Positions 10,977-21,771 of a DNA stretch of 64,000 bases are shown here, piece by piece. This DNA is from Palaemon carinicauda (Eukaryota; Arthropoda; Malacostraca; Decapoda; Palaemonidae). The stretch is taken from the NCBI RefSeq assembly GCF_036898095.1, contig NC_090751.1, positions 85,912,942-85,976,941 on the forward strand, written 5' to 3'. Under the pieces are notes generated by a model. It did not search any database and was not told the DNA's origin. It worked only from the letters and a program-made list of their open reading frames with translations. The position numbers were made by a program, and so were the translations under genes. Numbering within the stretch: position 1 is the stretch's first letter; every line of letters starts with the position of its first letter.

Positions 10977-11330
10977 CACGCACGCGTGCGCTCGCCGATC
11001 TTCTTACGCGTGCAAGCGCCGTCGATCTTTTTACGCGCGCAAGCGCCGATGATCTTCTTACACGCGCAAGCGCCGACGATCTTGTCCGCGCGTGCAATCG
11101 CCGACGATCTTCTTACGCGCGCAAGCGCCGACGATCTTGTCCGCTCGTGCAATCGCCGACGATCTTCTTACGCGCGCAAGCGCCGACGATCTTGTCCGCG
11201 CGTGCAATCGCCCACGATCTTGTCCGCGCGCGCAATCGCCGACGATCTTGTCCGCGTGGGTACCGATGGTCTCCCGCATGCGCGCCGATGGTCTTCCGCT
11301 CGCGTGCGCCGATAGCCGCGCCCGCGCGCC
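10977..11330 (+). repeat. CpG-rich 27/28-bp minisatellite
   Basis: Alternating units such as CGCCGACGATCTTCTTACGC+GCGCAAG (27 bp) and CGCCGACGATCTTGTCCGCG+CGTGCAAT (28 bp) repeat about 12 times. The tract is extremely rich in CpG within an AT-rich region. All frames give Arg-rich repeats, but the mixed unit length breaks any one frame. It lies between the DIRS-E leader and gag. Confidence 0.75.
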
Positions 11331-11510
11331 AACATTCTAGCCCGCACAGGCTCTTAATTCTGATTCTGCACGTCAATCTGATTCCTGCACACACTATGAA
11401 GTCTCGTCCGCGTGCCCGCATGCCAGCGCGCCAACATTCTGGCCCTCATGGGTTCTTCATTCTGATCCTGCACGTCAGTCTGATTCCTGCACACTCTATG
11501 AAGTCTCCCG
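11331..11510 (+). repeat. 102-bp direct repeat, two copies
   Basis: AACATTCT(A/G)G... through CCTGCACAC(A/T)CTATGAAG occurs from 11331 and again from 11433 at a 102-bp offset with a few substitutions. The unit length is divisible by three and sits in a 203-residue + frame (11147-11758), so it may have been part of gag. Confidence 0.6.
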
Positions 11511-11611
11511 CGCGCGAGCCCCGGGTATACCCCATCGCGCGAGCGCAATCACCAATACCCTCCCACGCGCGAGGCTGCCGGGCAACGTGCGGTAAGGGCG
11601 CCATCACCGCA

Positions 11612-11612
<1 letters not shown>

Positions 11613-11642
<30 letters not shown>
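11613..11642. repeat. Poly-C tract (30 C)
   Basis: A homopolymer within the DIRS-E gag region that produces poly-Pro or poly-Gly in the translated frames and is a likely site of length error or frameshift. Confidence 0.85.
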
Positions 11643-11643
<1 letters not shown>

Positions 11644-12640
11644 CAAGCACAGAACAGGGCGCTTGCCGGCAGAGGGTAAGGTTCCAGAAAGGTCCCAGGG
11701 ACATTTCTTCCTTATCTTCCTTCTTCTTACGGGCAACTCCTCCAGAGGGAGTGTCTGACAGCGCAGCCGTCAGCTGGCAGCCCTGGTTTGGGACTCTAAT
11801 CAGAGCGGTAGCACAGGCTTTCAAGCCTGTTCTCTCTGAGTTGGGCCACAAATCCTTGGCTGAATCTACTCCTCTGAAGAGGGAAAGAGGAGTTTCGGAC
11901 GCGGTAACTTCTCTGAGGATGAAGCTGTCTCCTTGAAAGTCTTCGAGGCAGGCACCCTCCCCGCCCTCCGACTTTTCTCCCTCCCCTTCGGACGAAGATT
12001 TCCTGTCCTCAGGAGAGTCGCGTGAGGTGAGAAGTTCCCCCATCACACCATTGAGGGAAACCCCTCCTCGTGCGGTAAAGTCTTCTCGAATAAAGGTGGA
12101 GAAGAGCTTGCCTCTGTCGTTGTTGGAGTCCTGCATCCCTTCCAGGAGGGAGTCAAAGGACTCCAAAACAATACCGGGAGGCCCCTAGCACCGGAATCTA
12201 CAGGCTCAGACATTCTTCCGTTATGGAAACGAACCGGTTTGAGCCTAAGGACGTGGAGCAGGCTGCTGAGAGGTGAAGGAAGTCACCAAGACTCCCTCCT
12301 ACATAGGGATTTGACATTCAAGCCCTATAAACCTCCAGCACCCCAGCAGCCACGTCCCACCAAGACAACAGCAGCGAAGTGGTGTCTAAGCCCTTTCTGG
12401 TCAAGGACAAGAAAGGCAAGAAGTCCTTCAGGGAAGGGAAGAATCCTAGAGGGAGCAGCCGAGGCCGCAAACGCTAGGATTGGCAGTCCCCCTGCATGTC
12501 CGCAGTGGGAGGATGCCGACAAGGTTGCGCAGATAGGTGGCAGCAACTCGGGGCTGATTCCTGGACGATTTCCGTAATCAGTCAAGGATATCGCATCCCG
12601 TTCACAACATCTGTACCTCCCTGAGGACAAATCCGGTGTC
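11643..12640 (+). pseudogene. DIRS-E gag-like region, decayed
   Basis: The region lies between the minisatellite and RT, where DIRS elements encode Gag. A + frame from 11751 reads SAAVSWQPWFGTLIRAVAQA and stops at 11936; a second frame (12239-12577) follows. I see no zinc knuckle. The assignment is by position only. The long - frames here are shadows containing the poly-C tract. Confidence 0.45.
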
Positions 12641-13319
12641 ATTTAGCTCCCTTTAGGGCAGAGGTCCAGATTAAAGCAAACTCCGTTCAACATGGAGACC
12701 GCAAACACAAGTCAGTCTTGCAGTGAAGCCGCAAGACTTCATGTGTATACTGGATCTGAAGGACAGGTACTTCCAGATCCCAGTCAATTCGTCTTCAAGG
12801 AAGTACTTAGGATTCAGCCTAGACCACAAGGGGTACCAGTTCAATGTGCTGTGTTTCGGTCTCTCCACAGCACCACAAGGCTTTACCAGAAGTGTTCACC
12901 CTAATATTATCGGGGGCACACAGGATCGGCATCCATATCCTCCGTTAACGGGATGACTGGCGGATCCTAGCAGACTCGGAGTCATCTCTTCTTCGACTCC
13001 GAGACAAACTTCTAGGACTTTGCCAAGATCTGGAGATCATGGTAAATCTCGAGAACTCCTCTCTGCTTCCCACTCAAAGACTGGTTTACCTAGGCATGAT
13101 TATAGACACCAATCTCCACAAAGCCTTCCCATCAGACAACAGGATAGCAAGGCTGAGAAGGGTCGCAAGCCCTTTGCTCAGTCGAGAAGAGCTTCCAACC
13201 CAATCGTGGTTACGTCTCCTTGGTCACCTTTCATTCTTGGCTCGTGTAGTTCCCAACGATCACCTCAGGATGAGATCTCTCCAGTGGCGGCTCAAGGCCC
13301 GGTGGAATCTAGGTCATGA
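12641..13319 (+). pseudogene. DIRS-E reverse transcriptase, decayed
   Basis: The frame from 12723 reads MKPQDFMCILDLKDRYFQIP, then YLGFSLDHKGYQFNVLCFGL and STAPQGFTRSVHP. These are RT palm motifs of DIRS/Gypsy-type enzymes, with the first catalytic Asp in LDLKD. The second motif, normally YLDDWLILADS, survives only as stop-RDDWRILADS near 12948-12975, after a frameshift. The thumb and connection follow in the frame from 13039 (RLVYLGMIIDTNLHKAFPSD). The copy is not functional. Confidence 0.8.
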
Positions 13320-13830
13320 TCCCTATGGGTCCCGCGGAACGGACGGACCTCCAGTGGTGGGTGAAAGACGAGAACCTACGAAGAGGAGTGGATCTTCTCG
13401 TCCTTCCCACAGATTTAATGCTGTTTTCGGACGCCCCAAAGAAAGGGGGGGGGGGCACGTTCAGTACCACAGGACCTCAGGCCTGTGGTCAGAATCAGAA
13501 AAGTGCCTCCATATAAATCATCTAGAGATGAAGGCCGGTTTGTTGGCCCTTCAGCAGTTCCAACAATATTTGGCGGGTCACTCTGTGGTGATAATGAGCG
13601 ACAACATCACAGTAGTGGCTTACATCAACAAGCAAGGAGGTACCTTTTCGAAGCAGCTATCCCATCTTGCAGTAGAGATACTGAGATGGACCGGAGTCCG
13701 CTCGATTCTACTATCGGCGCGTTTCATTCCAGACAAGAGGAATGTGCTCGCCGACAATCTGAGCAGAGCATCTCTGATAGTGAGTCGAGTGGTCTTTGTG
13801 TCATCTAATAGCCAATAAAGTCCTGATTTT
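13320..13830 (+). pseudogene. DIRS-E RNase H domain, frameshifted at a poly-G run
   Basis: RNase H would remove the RNA strand during DIRS reverse transcription. One frame gives LPTDLMLFSDAPKKG; after the G run at 13445-13454 another gives INHLEMKAGLLALQQF, VVIMSDNITVVAYINKQGGT and RNVLADNLSR. These hold the Asp, Glu and Asp expected at the active site. The split at the homopolymer could be a sequencing error or a true frameshift. Confidence 0.8.
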
Positions 13831-14079
13831 GGGGGGTTCCCCGACTGTGGATCTTTTTGCGACAGCGCTGATCTTGAAGATTCCACCGTACTTCCCCCCA
13901 GTCCCGGATCCCAAGGCACTCTGGCAAGGTGCCTCTCAACAACGGGGGACAACATCAACGTGTACGCCTTTCCCCCATTCTGTCTGATGAGGAGGGTACT
14001 CAAGAAGACCAGAATATCGGTCAATTTTTCATGACCCTCATAGCTCCGCTATGGCATCACGCGGAATGTTTCCAGACCT

Positions 14080-15260
14080 TCTGCAATTCCTAACGGAACT
14101 TCCGAGAGAATTCCTTCCACGACATGATCTACTCAGACAACCACATGCCAGCATCTTCCACAAAGCCGTAGCGTCGCTACGACTTCACGCCTGGTGACTA
14201 TCCAGCATTTCCTCGCTGAGAGAGGATTTTTCGCAACAAGTTGCTATTAGGATGTCTAAACATCTGCGAAAATCATCCGCATCTGTCTACCAGGCAAAGT
14301 GGAAAGTCTTCGGTGGTTGGTATCTTGGAAGAGGTATCTCTCCACTAGATATCACTATTCCAGCAATAGCGGAGTTCCTCGTGTAAGAAAAGACGCCTTT
14401 CTGTCTCAGCGGTGAAAGGCTATCGCTCGGCCTTAAGTCTAGCCTTAGGCTCAAAGGAATGACCTTTTCTTCCTCGCTGGAACTTTCCCTACTCATACGA
14501 GCTTATTAACTTACCTACCCTCAGTCGGATGTGAGACCTCCTCCATGGAACGTGGTTCGCGTTCTCAGGTCTCTTAAAGAGACCTCACTATGAATCATTA
14601 CGCCAAGCTTCAGTTCCCCACCTAACTTGGGAGACGGTGTTCTTACTAGCTTTGGCTTCGGCCAAGTGAGTCAGTGGACTTCATGGTCTCACATAACATC
14701 GCCCATGCAAGGGTATGGAGGGAAGGTAACGTTTAAACTCGTCCCTGAGTTTGGTGCTAAGACTCAAATCAGGGGGGGCCGGGCGCTTGGTTTGACTCCT
14801 TCCTGATTCGAGTCTCTGTTCTGTAACAGATGTCTCAGACCTTCTCCTACTGTGCCCAGTAAGGAGTCTGAGTTTATATCTCAGAAGAACGGCTACAGTC
14901 CATCCCCAGGTGCAAGCATTGTTAGCACTTGGATGATTAAGAGGAGGGTCACCAAGAACACCGTCTCGGCATGGATTCGTAGGGTGATCCATCTGTCCCT
15001 GAATCCAGACCCTCCTCCGTCATGTCACCCCAGAGCACATGATGTCGGGCGTAGCTACGTCCCTGGCCTTCAAGAGAAATTTCTCAGTGATGCAGGTCCT
15101 TCAAGATGGGGTGTAGAAGCATCAGACGACCTTCACAGCCCACAACCTGCATGACGTGACCCACAGGAGGCTCGATACGTTTTCTATCGGCCCTGTGGTG
15201 GCTGCACAACAGCTGGTTTAAAACCTCAGGCTCCCTAGTGGACAAGTAGCAGAAGGTTGA
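14080..15260 (+). pseudogene. DIRS-E tyrosine recombinase, decayed
   Basis: This enzyme would integrate the circular DIRS DNA. Short frames across three phases include HLRKSSASVYQAKWKVF-like text near 14265-14310, LSSRLTYPQSDV near 14500 and, at 15035-15220, HDVGRSYVPGLQ (or HDV.A.SLAFKRNFSVMQVLQ in the next phase), ending GPVVAAQQL. Stops are frequent. The catalytic Tyr cannot be placed with confidence. Confidence 0.65.
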
Positions 15261-15891
15261 GGGCATTGTTACCTGGTCTTAGTCTGCATGAATGAAAAGA
15301 TTTGTTTGGCCCTTACTCTTTTCTTCATCCTCCCCTCTCTTGGGGAAAGCAGCATCCTGGGTTCTCTGCACAGCTGACCTCAAACCACTGCAGGTAAACC
15401 ATGTTTCCTTGTGCTCTGAGTATTAAGATACAGTGAACCCTCGCTACTTCGCGGTTCGACAATCGCGGATTCACCACTTCGCGGGGTTTTTCCATAACCC
15501 ATATATATATACATATCGCGGATTTTCCGGAAAATTCGAAAATACTGCGAAATCTGAAGACCCCCAAATACGATATTTTGTTACCTGTAATTCCATTAAT
15601 ACTGTAATTAGTAATATCTGCTCTTACTGATTGTTCATTGCATTACATATGATATATAATTCAGCACAGAAAGAAATAAAACACGAAAAGAGAATGTGAT
15701 CATACGATAATTCAGTACGTAGTAAAATTAAATCGAACATGAAACGCAAATCAGATGCAGTCATACCATATTAGAATGGTGTGTACTGTAATGGATGTGC
15801 TTCTTTTCCATGAATCTTTTGTATGTATACGTACGTAGTACAGTACTGCATCCAATAATATTCTTTGTTGCAAAAATCACATTTCGAATAA

Positions 15892-15897
<6 letters not shown>

Positions 15898-15967
<70 letters not shown>
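15898..15967. repeat. (GA)n microsatellite inside Tigger
   Basis: About 35 GA units close to the left end, followed by an ATT/GTT-rich low-complexity block to about 16120. Confidence 0.95.
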
Positions 15968-15971
<4 letters not shown>

Positions 15972-16449
15972 TAAAATAGCGTACGTAAATTTTTATTATT
16001 ATTGTTATTATTATTATTATTGTTGTTGTTGTTAATAAAATTATTATTGTTATTATTATTATCATTATTATTATTATTATTACTGTACAGTATTATTATC
16101 ATTATTTATTATTATTACGGTATTGTACTTAATCTACGTACGTTCAGTATGCGCGGGGCATCTTCTATGAGTAACCAACGCATCATAGTACTGTAAGACG
16201 GGTTGTGATTGGTTCAAGCGCTGATAGATGACGAATCAGAACTCAAGTTTTGTTATCTAGCCTGTGATTGGTGTTTTGCCCGCATCTTCTACCCGCAGCA
16301 TCAAAGTTCTCGCGGGGCTGGATCGTTCACTTTCTCTTACCGCGTATCGCTGAGTAGACGTTCTTAAGTTTGTGAAGTTTAATCTGTGCTGTGTGCGACC
16401 TTTTTAAGTTGAACTTTTTGTTACAGTACTGTACGTAAATCCTACTGTA

Positions 16450-18285
16450 ATGGCTCCCAAGCGTTCTGCTTCTCTTAAGGCTGGTAGTGAGCCTAAACGC
16501 CACCGAAGGATGATGACGATAGCTGAGAAGGTTACGCTTCTCGACATGTTAAAAGATGGTAGAAGTTACGCGGCCGCCGGCCGCCATTTTGGCATCAACG
16601 AATCCACCGTTCGCTATATCAAAAAGGAGGAGGCGAACATTAGAAAGACGGCTGCAATCACCTTTAGCAGATCAGCGAAGCGAGTCGTTACAACGCGTAA
16701 TAAAACGATTGTACGCATGGAAGGTGCTTTAGCTGTGTGGATTGCCGACTGCCGGAAGAAGAACATAGCGTTGGATACGAACACCATCCAAACAAAGGCT
16801 TTGAGTTTATATGAGAATTTTGCTGCAAAGGAACCTAAAGACGACGACGGCAACCATGCTGAAGATGATGATGATGCAGATGATCCTCAACCAGGGACAT
16901 CCACTGATTCCCAGCCTCAGAAACGTTTTTCCGCAAGCAAAGGATGGTTCGCGAAGTTTCAGAAAAGCTTCGCCCTGAAAAGCGTTTCCCTGCATGGGGA
17001 GTCTGCTTCCGCTGACACTGCCGCTGCTGAAACTTACGTGAACCAGACGTTCAAGAATATTATCGCCGAAGGTGGATACAAGCCGGAACAAGTCTTTAAT
17101 ATGGATGAGACTGGCTTGTTTTGGAAGAGAATGCTGTCGCGAACTTTCCTGTTCAAAGAGGAAGCCAAAGCCTCTGGCTTTAAGGCATTCAAGGATCGCG
17201 TTACCCTCGTGATGTGTGGCAATGCTGCTGGATTTTTGTTAAAGCCGGGGCTTATTTATAAGTCGAAAAATCCTCGCGCTTTGAAAAATAAAAATAAGAA
17301 TCTCCTTCCCGTGTACTGGATGCATAATCAAAAAGCATGGATTACGAAGATGCTGACCTCCAACTGGTTCCACCAGTGTTTTATCCCGCAAGTCAGCAAA
17401 TATCTCGTAGAGAAGGGCTTGCCATTCAAGATCCTTCTCCTTATGGATAACGCTGGTGGACACGCAACTGACCTGTCGCATGAGGGCATTCAGGTTGAGT
17501 TCCTGCCACCCAACACCACGTCATTAATTCAACCGATGGACCAGGGGGTTATCAGGGCGTTCAAGGCCCTCTACACGAAGAATACCTTGGCGGACCTCGT
17601 TGCGTGTGTGGATGCTGCCCAAGATGACGAGGATGAAGATTTCAACTTGAAGGCGTACTGGCGGCAGTACACCATAGCCACGTGCCTGCAGAATATTCAG
17701 AAGGCACTTCAAGAGATGAAACCTGCAACCGTGAATGCGAGCTGGAAGAAGTTGTGGCCCGATATTGTTTACGACGACAAGGGATTTACTCCGTCGGAAA
17801 TCCAACACTCTGCAATACGGAAATCTGTGCACTTGGCTGCCATAATTGGAGGTGACGGGTTTGGCGACATGACGACTGAAGACGTCGACGAGTTGTTGGA
17901 CTGCCATTCCCAGCCCCTAACTGACGCAGACCTCGAAGACCTGACGAAATCGGCAAGTGAGGAAGAGAGTGATACCCAGGAAGAGACCCAAGAAAATGTC
18001 GAAGAAACGGGCTTAACATTAGAACGGCTTGCCAAGTTCTGCAACCATATCAAGGAGGCGAAAGAAATGTTACAAGAGTGGGACGAGGATATGGTTCGCT
18101 CGATGCAATTCTCCAACAAGGTCGATGACATCATGACTCCCTACAGGATGCTCTTGGATCGAAAAAAGAAGCAGCGGCAACAACTTCCGATCACAATGTT
18201 CTTCCAGCCTCGCAAAAAAGAGCCAGTGAGGAAGAGAGTGATACCCAGGAAGAGACCCAAGAAAATGTCGAAGAAACGGGCTTAA
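16450..18285 (+). CDS. Tigger-like transposase (DDE_1 / CENP-B-like), altered C-terminus
   Basis: The 611-residue protein has an N-terminal psq/CENP-B helix-turn-helix (about 20-75; AGRHFGINESTVRYIKKEE), a second CENP-B-type DNA-binding region (about 80-185) and a DDE_1 catalytic domain (about 210-420). The triad is D219 (NMDETGLF), D333 (LLMDNAGGH) and D364 (QPMDQGVIRAF), spacing DD30D. It cuts and pastes DNA at TA. The frame is open throughout the catalytic core. The last about 20 residues (RKRVIPRKRPKKMSKKRA) are a product of a 269-bp tandem duplication that shifts the frame; the ancestral tail, ending EKTPPSEET at 18596, lies out of frame downstream. The new tail is strongly basic. The ATG is the first in frame, after an AT-rich leader. 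Confidence 0.92.
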   Translation: MAPKRSASLKAGSEPKRHRRMMTIAEKVTLLDMLKDGRSYAAAGRHFGINESTVRYIKKEEANIRKTAAITFSRSAKRVVTTRNKTIVRMEGALAVWIADCRKKNIALDTNTIQTKALSLYENFAAKEPKDDDGNHAEDDDDADDPQPGTSTDSQPQKRFSASKGWFAKFQKSFALKSVSLHGESASADTAAAETYVNQTFKNIIAEGGYKPEQVFNMDETGLFWKRMLSRTFLFKEEAKASGFKAFKDRVTLVMCGNAAGFLLKPGLIYKSKNPRALKNKNKNLLPVYWMHNQKAWITKMLTSNWFHQCFIPQVSKYLVEKGLPFKILLLMDNAGGHATDLSHEGIQVEFLPPNTTSLIQPMDQGVIRAFKALYTKNTLADLVACVDAAQDDEDEDFNLKAYWRQYTIATCLQNIQKALQEMKPATVNASWKKLWPDIVYDDKGFTPSEIQHSAIRKSVHLAAIIGGDGFGDMTTEDVDELLDCHSQPLTDADLEDLTKSASEEESDTQEETQENVEETGLTLERLAKFCNHIKEAKEMLQEWDEDMVRSMQFSNKVDDIMTPYRMLLDRKKKQRQQLPITMFFQPRKKEPVRKRVIPRKRPKKMSKKRA

Positions 18286-18496
18286 CATTAGAACGGCTTG
18301 CCAAGTTCTGCAACCATATCAAGGAGGCGAAAGAAATGTTACAAGAGTGGGACGAGGATATGGTTCGCTCGATGCAATTCTCCAACAAGGTCGATGACAT
18401 CATGACTCCCTACAGGATGCTCTTGGATCGAAAAAAGAAGCAGCGGCAACAACTTCCGATCACAATGTTCTTCCAGCCTCGCAAAAAAGAGCCAGT
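17956..18496 (+). repeat. 269-bp tandem duplication at the 3' end of the transposase ORF
   Basis: 17956-18224 recurs as 18225-18493 with no differences that I can see, and the units share an AGT microhomology at the joints (17956, 18225, 18494). The length is 3n+2, so the duplication changes the reading frame. It encodes the segment RLAKFCNHIKEAKEMLQEWD... twice. Identity implies a very recent event or an assembly error. Confidence 0.9.
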
Positions 18497-18878
18497 TCCT
18501 CCTGCTAGTACGCCTTCGGAAGAAATTGAAGAAGTTTCCCAGGAAGAAGTTGAAGAGGTGTCCCAGGAAAAGACACCTCCGTCTGAAGAGACGTAAAATA
18601 CTATCATTGACTGCACAGTAGAACACATCATCAGCTTCATCATCATCATTTCTACTGTGCAGCAAATTCATCGCCATCACCATTCAAGTTTTTCTTCAAC
18701 TTCTTTCGTGGTGAGTACAGTAACAATCTTTATTTTTTACTTTAATATTCTTACTTCCTGTTTTATAGTTTAGTAATGTACGTACTGTATGCATTAAGTT
18801 AAAGGGAAGGTTTTAAAAGTCTACATGTTGTAACCTATCATATTTTTTTTGTTTAAAATTTACATTTACGTACGTAAA

Positions 18879-18882
<4 letters not shown>

Positions 18883-18952
<70 letters not shown>
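18883..18952. repeat. (CT)n microsatellite inside Tigger
   Basis: About 35 CT units downstream of the transposase, in complementary orientation to the GA tract at 15898, so the two tracts are mutually inverted within the element. Confidence 0.95.
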
Positions 18953-18955
<3 letters not shown>

Positions 18956-19625
18956 AATTGTTTTCCTGCTTTGCTACGTACAATACTGTATAATTTATAT
19001 TTGTAAGGTAACATATTTTGTAAATGCTTTTACTGTAAATACTGTATGCACTGTATCATTATTTATCACTATCATCATGCGCGTTAAATGCCTTGTTTGT
19101 TCTGAGCGTGGTTGTTTACTGAGCGTACACGCCGTCGTTTCAGGCGGCGTCATAAAGAAAAAGATTTCATTTGGAAGTCCTAAGAAAAATACGTAAACTA
19201 AAACATTGGTAATAAAAAAATCAACATACAGTACTGTATAATCAATATAATCGATGCAAAAACTAACCTATACATATATGTGTACACTAAATGAGTTTGT
19301 TTCTTCATTATGATCAGAGATGAACGTAAACAAAACATTGGTTGCCATTTTTTATCGTGCTTTTTAGGTGTTTAGGAAACGCATGATATAAAATCGCCTT
19401 TTAATATTTGTGCCTGTTTTAGTTTAGGGTGCTGTAGTACATGCATTAAGTGTTCTGTACATTAAAGGGTGGTTTGTTAACAGTACTACGTACAAGGAAA
19501 GGTTTTAAAAGTCCGAATATACATGTTAAATAAATAGGTAAATATGATGTCACTACTTCGCGGATTTTCACCTATCGCGCCCGCGTCTGGAACCTATCTA
19601 CCGCGATAAACGAGGGTTCACTGTA

Positions 19626-20236
19626 ATACTGTCACGTCCCCATACCCTGACGAGGTGGTATTGGGAGAGTCCTAGCCTAAAGTTTCCTTCTAAGACTACA
19701 GGTCAACTTCCTAGAACGAGTCACACTTCAGACCTTCACACACAGCTTGCGTAGGCCGCAGCCATTGCGCAGCAAGGTTCTAGCGAGGTGTAGGGACTCC
19801 TTATTGTTGAGTGCTGACACACTCAGATACTGAGTCCCCGGGCAAAGCCAAAAGCCAGTACTGGCTGGGACTACCACCCTTCCTAAGGGGTGAGTCACCC
19901 ATATTAAATAGCGTGGTTTGTATTTCAGTTACGGAACAAATGACAAATTCGTAGGTAATTTGTATTTTTCCTAACTATACAAACCTAAGCTATTTAATCA
20001 AACTTGCCCGCCACCTCTATCCCCTACCTCTAAGCAAAGTGAACTCAGCACAGGTGTGTGTGAGGGGGGGGGTAGCAGGCTACCTCCTTACCCCCCGCTA
20101 ACTATCGGTGGGGTAGTAAACCCTCGTTAAAATTCTAATGGCTCGTCATTTCAGCTACGGCGAAAGTAATAACCCATATTAAATAGCTAAGGTTTGTATA
20201 GTTAGGAAAAATACAAATTACCTACAAATTTGTCAT
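19626..20236 (+). repeat. DIRS-E 3' end: internal complementary region and right ITR
   Basis: About 19900-19939 is the reverse complement of the left end (…CAGTTACGGAACAA), fused at 19940 to the reverse complement of the right end (ATGACAAATTCGTAGGTAATT…). The right ITR (about 20066-20236) matches the inverted left terminal repeat, including GTAGTAAACCCTCGTTAAAA. DIRS models use this ICR to splint the two cDNA ends into a circle. Past 20236 the split LINE resumes. Confidence 0.85.
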
Positions 20237-21771
20237 TTTGTATAAATTCCCCTAATTTGAAAAAAAAAACAATGCTCTTGAAGTGAATTCAAGAGATTGT
20301 AAAGCTTTGGATGTGGAATTGACAAGACTAGCAGAAAATACAGATCAGGGATACTAAGGACGTCATAAATTGCGGTTATGTAAATATTCAATCTCTTGAT
20401 GATAGAACAAAACAATTCAAAGACAGAGAAGAAGCAGATTTTTTTTTTACATAGCAATATCTGAAACATGGCCAAATAACTTTGGTAAGGCTAAGATAAC
20501 TGAATTTACCCCAAATACACATGCAGTACAGTACTTTATTTCATATTCCGAGACAGGGCGAGTAAAGGGGGGAGTTGGGCTCTTCATTCTCAAAGTCTTT
20601 TCTAATCTCAAGAGTTTATAAGAATTAGTGTAATAAGTTTTGAATATATGGAAATTAACTTTACACACAAAAATGAGAAAGATATCTATTGTAATCGTCA
20701 ACAAACCTCCAAGAATAAATGTAAATATATTTTTTGAGAAGTTCAGTATGCTCATTGAGATGATTGACATAGCAACAATGAATTTATTTATCTGTGGAGA
20801 CATCAATTTTTGGATGTACTATGCATCAAATTGTGATGCTTCAGTCTTTAGTAAACTATTGGAATCATATAAATTGGTTAATGAAGTTGATTGTACAACA
20901 GCTTTGACTGGGCATGATGGAATGAACAATATTGTATCAAATATGAATATGGAAGAGAAGTGTACTATTTCTCTGTTGCAAAAGCTTATAACTTTTAGAT
21001 TACCTTTATAGAAACACTCAATGTTAAGGAAAATAAGCTTTAGATGTAAATAAAATTTTTCTCCTTGTGTATTTATTGATGGTTACAAAGAAATTATTAT
21101 CATTATTCCCTGCTGTCATGTAAATCAATGTTTATTAGGCTCCGTATGTTCTGATTGCCGTATAACTGTATACAATTAGGTGAATGAAAATGAATATGAT
21201 AACATGTGCCCCTTGATGGAAAAGACTACTGTATAACCCTTATGGACCGATATTCTTGCTTCAATAGGAAGACTTTACAGTAAAAGAAGGTAAAAGACGT
21301 AAAGAAATAGTGGAGTTGGTTAAAAACTGAAAGTGCTTAGGTGCAGTACAAAACCTGATATTGCTAATGCCTTTTAAGGAGGAAAAGGAACTGATGATAT
21401 ATGAAAAAAAATCCAGGAAGCAAAAACAGACATGAATACAGTACAGTAAGTTATAATGTCTCCTAAATTGTATAATGGGAAATGAAAATAAAAAATGCTA
21501 CCAGATGGATATAACAATCAAGAAATGGCTAATAAATTTATAGAATTATTTTAAACCAAATGGAAAATATAAATGGGTCTTTTACAGATATTCCATATCA
21601 GATTAGTGCTGTACCAGATACACAAATAAGATGAACAAGATTTAATAATACAGGTATAACAAAAGATGAACCCATCAGGATTATTGAGGGGGAAATAAAA
21701 CGAATTGTGCGATTGATCTGATGCCAATATCCAACGAAATTGGATGTGTACTAGGCTCAATCTTATTTTCT
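20237..21771 (+). pseudogene. LINE ORF2 remnant: AP-like endonuclease and linker (3' half of split LINE)
   Basis: Broken + frames give VNIQSLDDRTKQF, a phase with ISETWPNNFGKAKITEFTP, GGVGLFILKVFSNLK, then in the frame from 20640 ISIVIVNKPPRINVNIFFEK and NLFICGDINFW, SKLLESYKLVNEVD, LTGHDG. GDINF, the LLESY...LVN block and GH are hallmarks of the LINE endonuclease domain (exonuclease-endonuclease-phosphatase fold). Further on, LPDGYNNQEMANKFIELF is typical of the linker before RT. The RT itself is missing: a DIRS left end begins at 21772. A second haplotype copy is at 29916-31467. Confidence 0.75.

Larger units (their letters stand above)
15431..19623 (+). mobile_element. Tigger (pogo superfamily) DNA transposon, full length, 4193 bp
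   Basis: Both ends are CAGTGAACCCTCG (inverted) followed by a CGCGG block, and TA dinucleotides at 15429-15430 and 19624-19625 form the target duplication typical of Tc1/mariner/pogo elements. The element sits inside the 3' part of DIRS-E, so it is younger than that copy. It encodes one transposase (16450-18285) and carries long GA (15898-15967) and CT (18883-18952) tracts plus an ATT/TTG-rich block at 15992-16120. The near-intact transposase and clean ends suggest recent movement. Confidence 0.93.
7061..20236 (+). mobile_element. DIRS-like retrotransposon 'DIRS-E' (family 1), interrupted by a Tigger
   Basis: The left end at 7061 (TTGTTCCCTAACCGAAATAC) is followed by a long hairpin-rich leader, decayed gag, RT, RNase H and tyrosine recombinase, then after the Tigger an ICR (about 19900-20010) and right ITR to 20236. 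The order is that of DIRS retrotransposons, which use a tyrosine recombinase in place of an integrase and make no target-site duplication. The coding parts carry stops and frameshifts, and the YxDD box is lost. An N gap at 9022-9521 with an overlapping repeat inflates the leader. Removing the Tigger leaves about 9 kb, or about 7.2 kb if the overlap is collapsed. Confidence 0.8.

Noticed and set aside
10986..11758. Arg-rich + strand ORFs of 82-203 residues
   Set aside because: Translation of a CpG-rich minisatellite with mixed 27/28-bp units, not a conserved protein.
11549..12166. 205-residue - strand ORF with poly-Gly
   Set aside because: Antisense to the DIRS-E gag region, depends on a poly-C tract, and has no domain.
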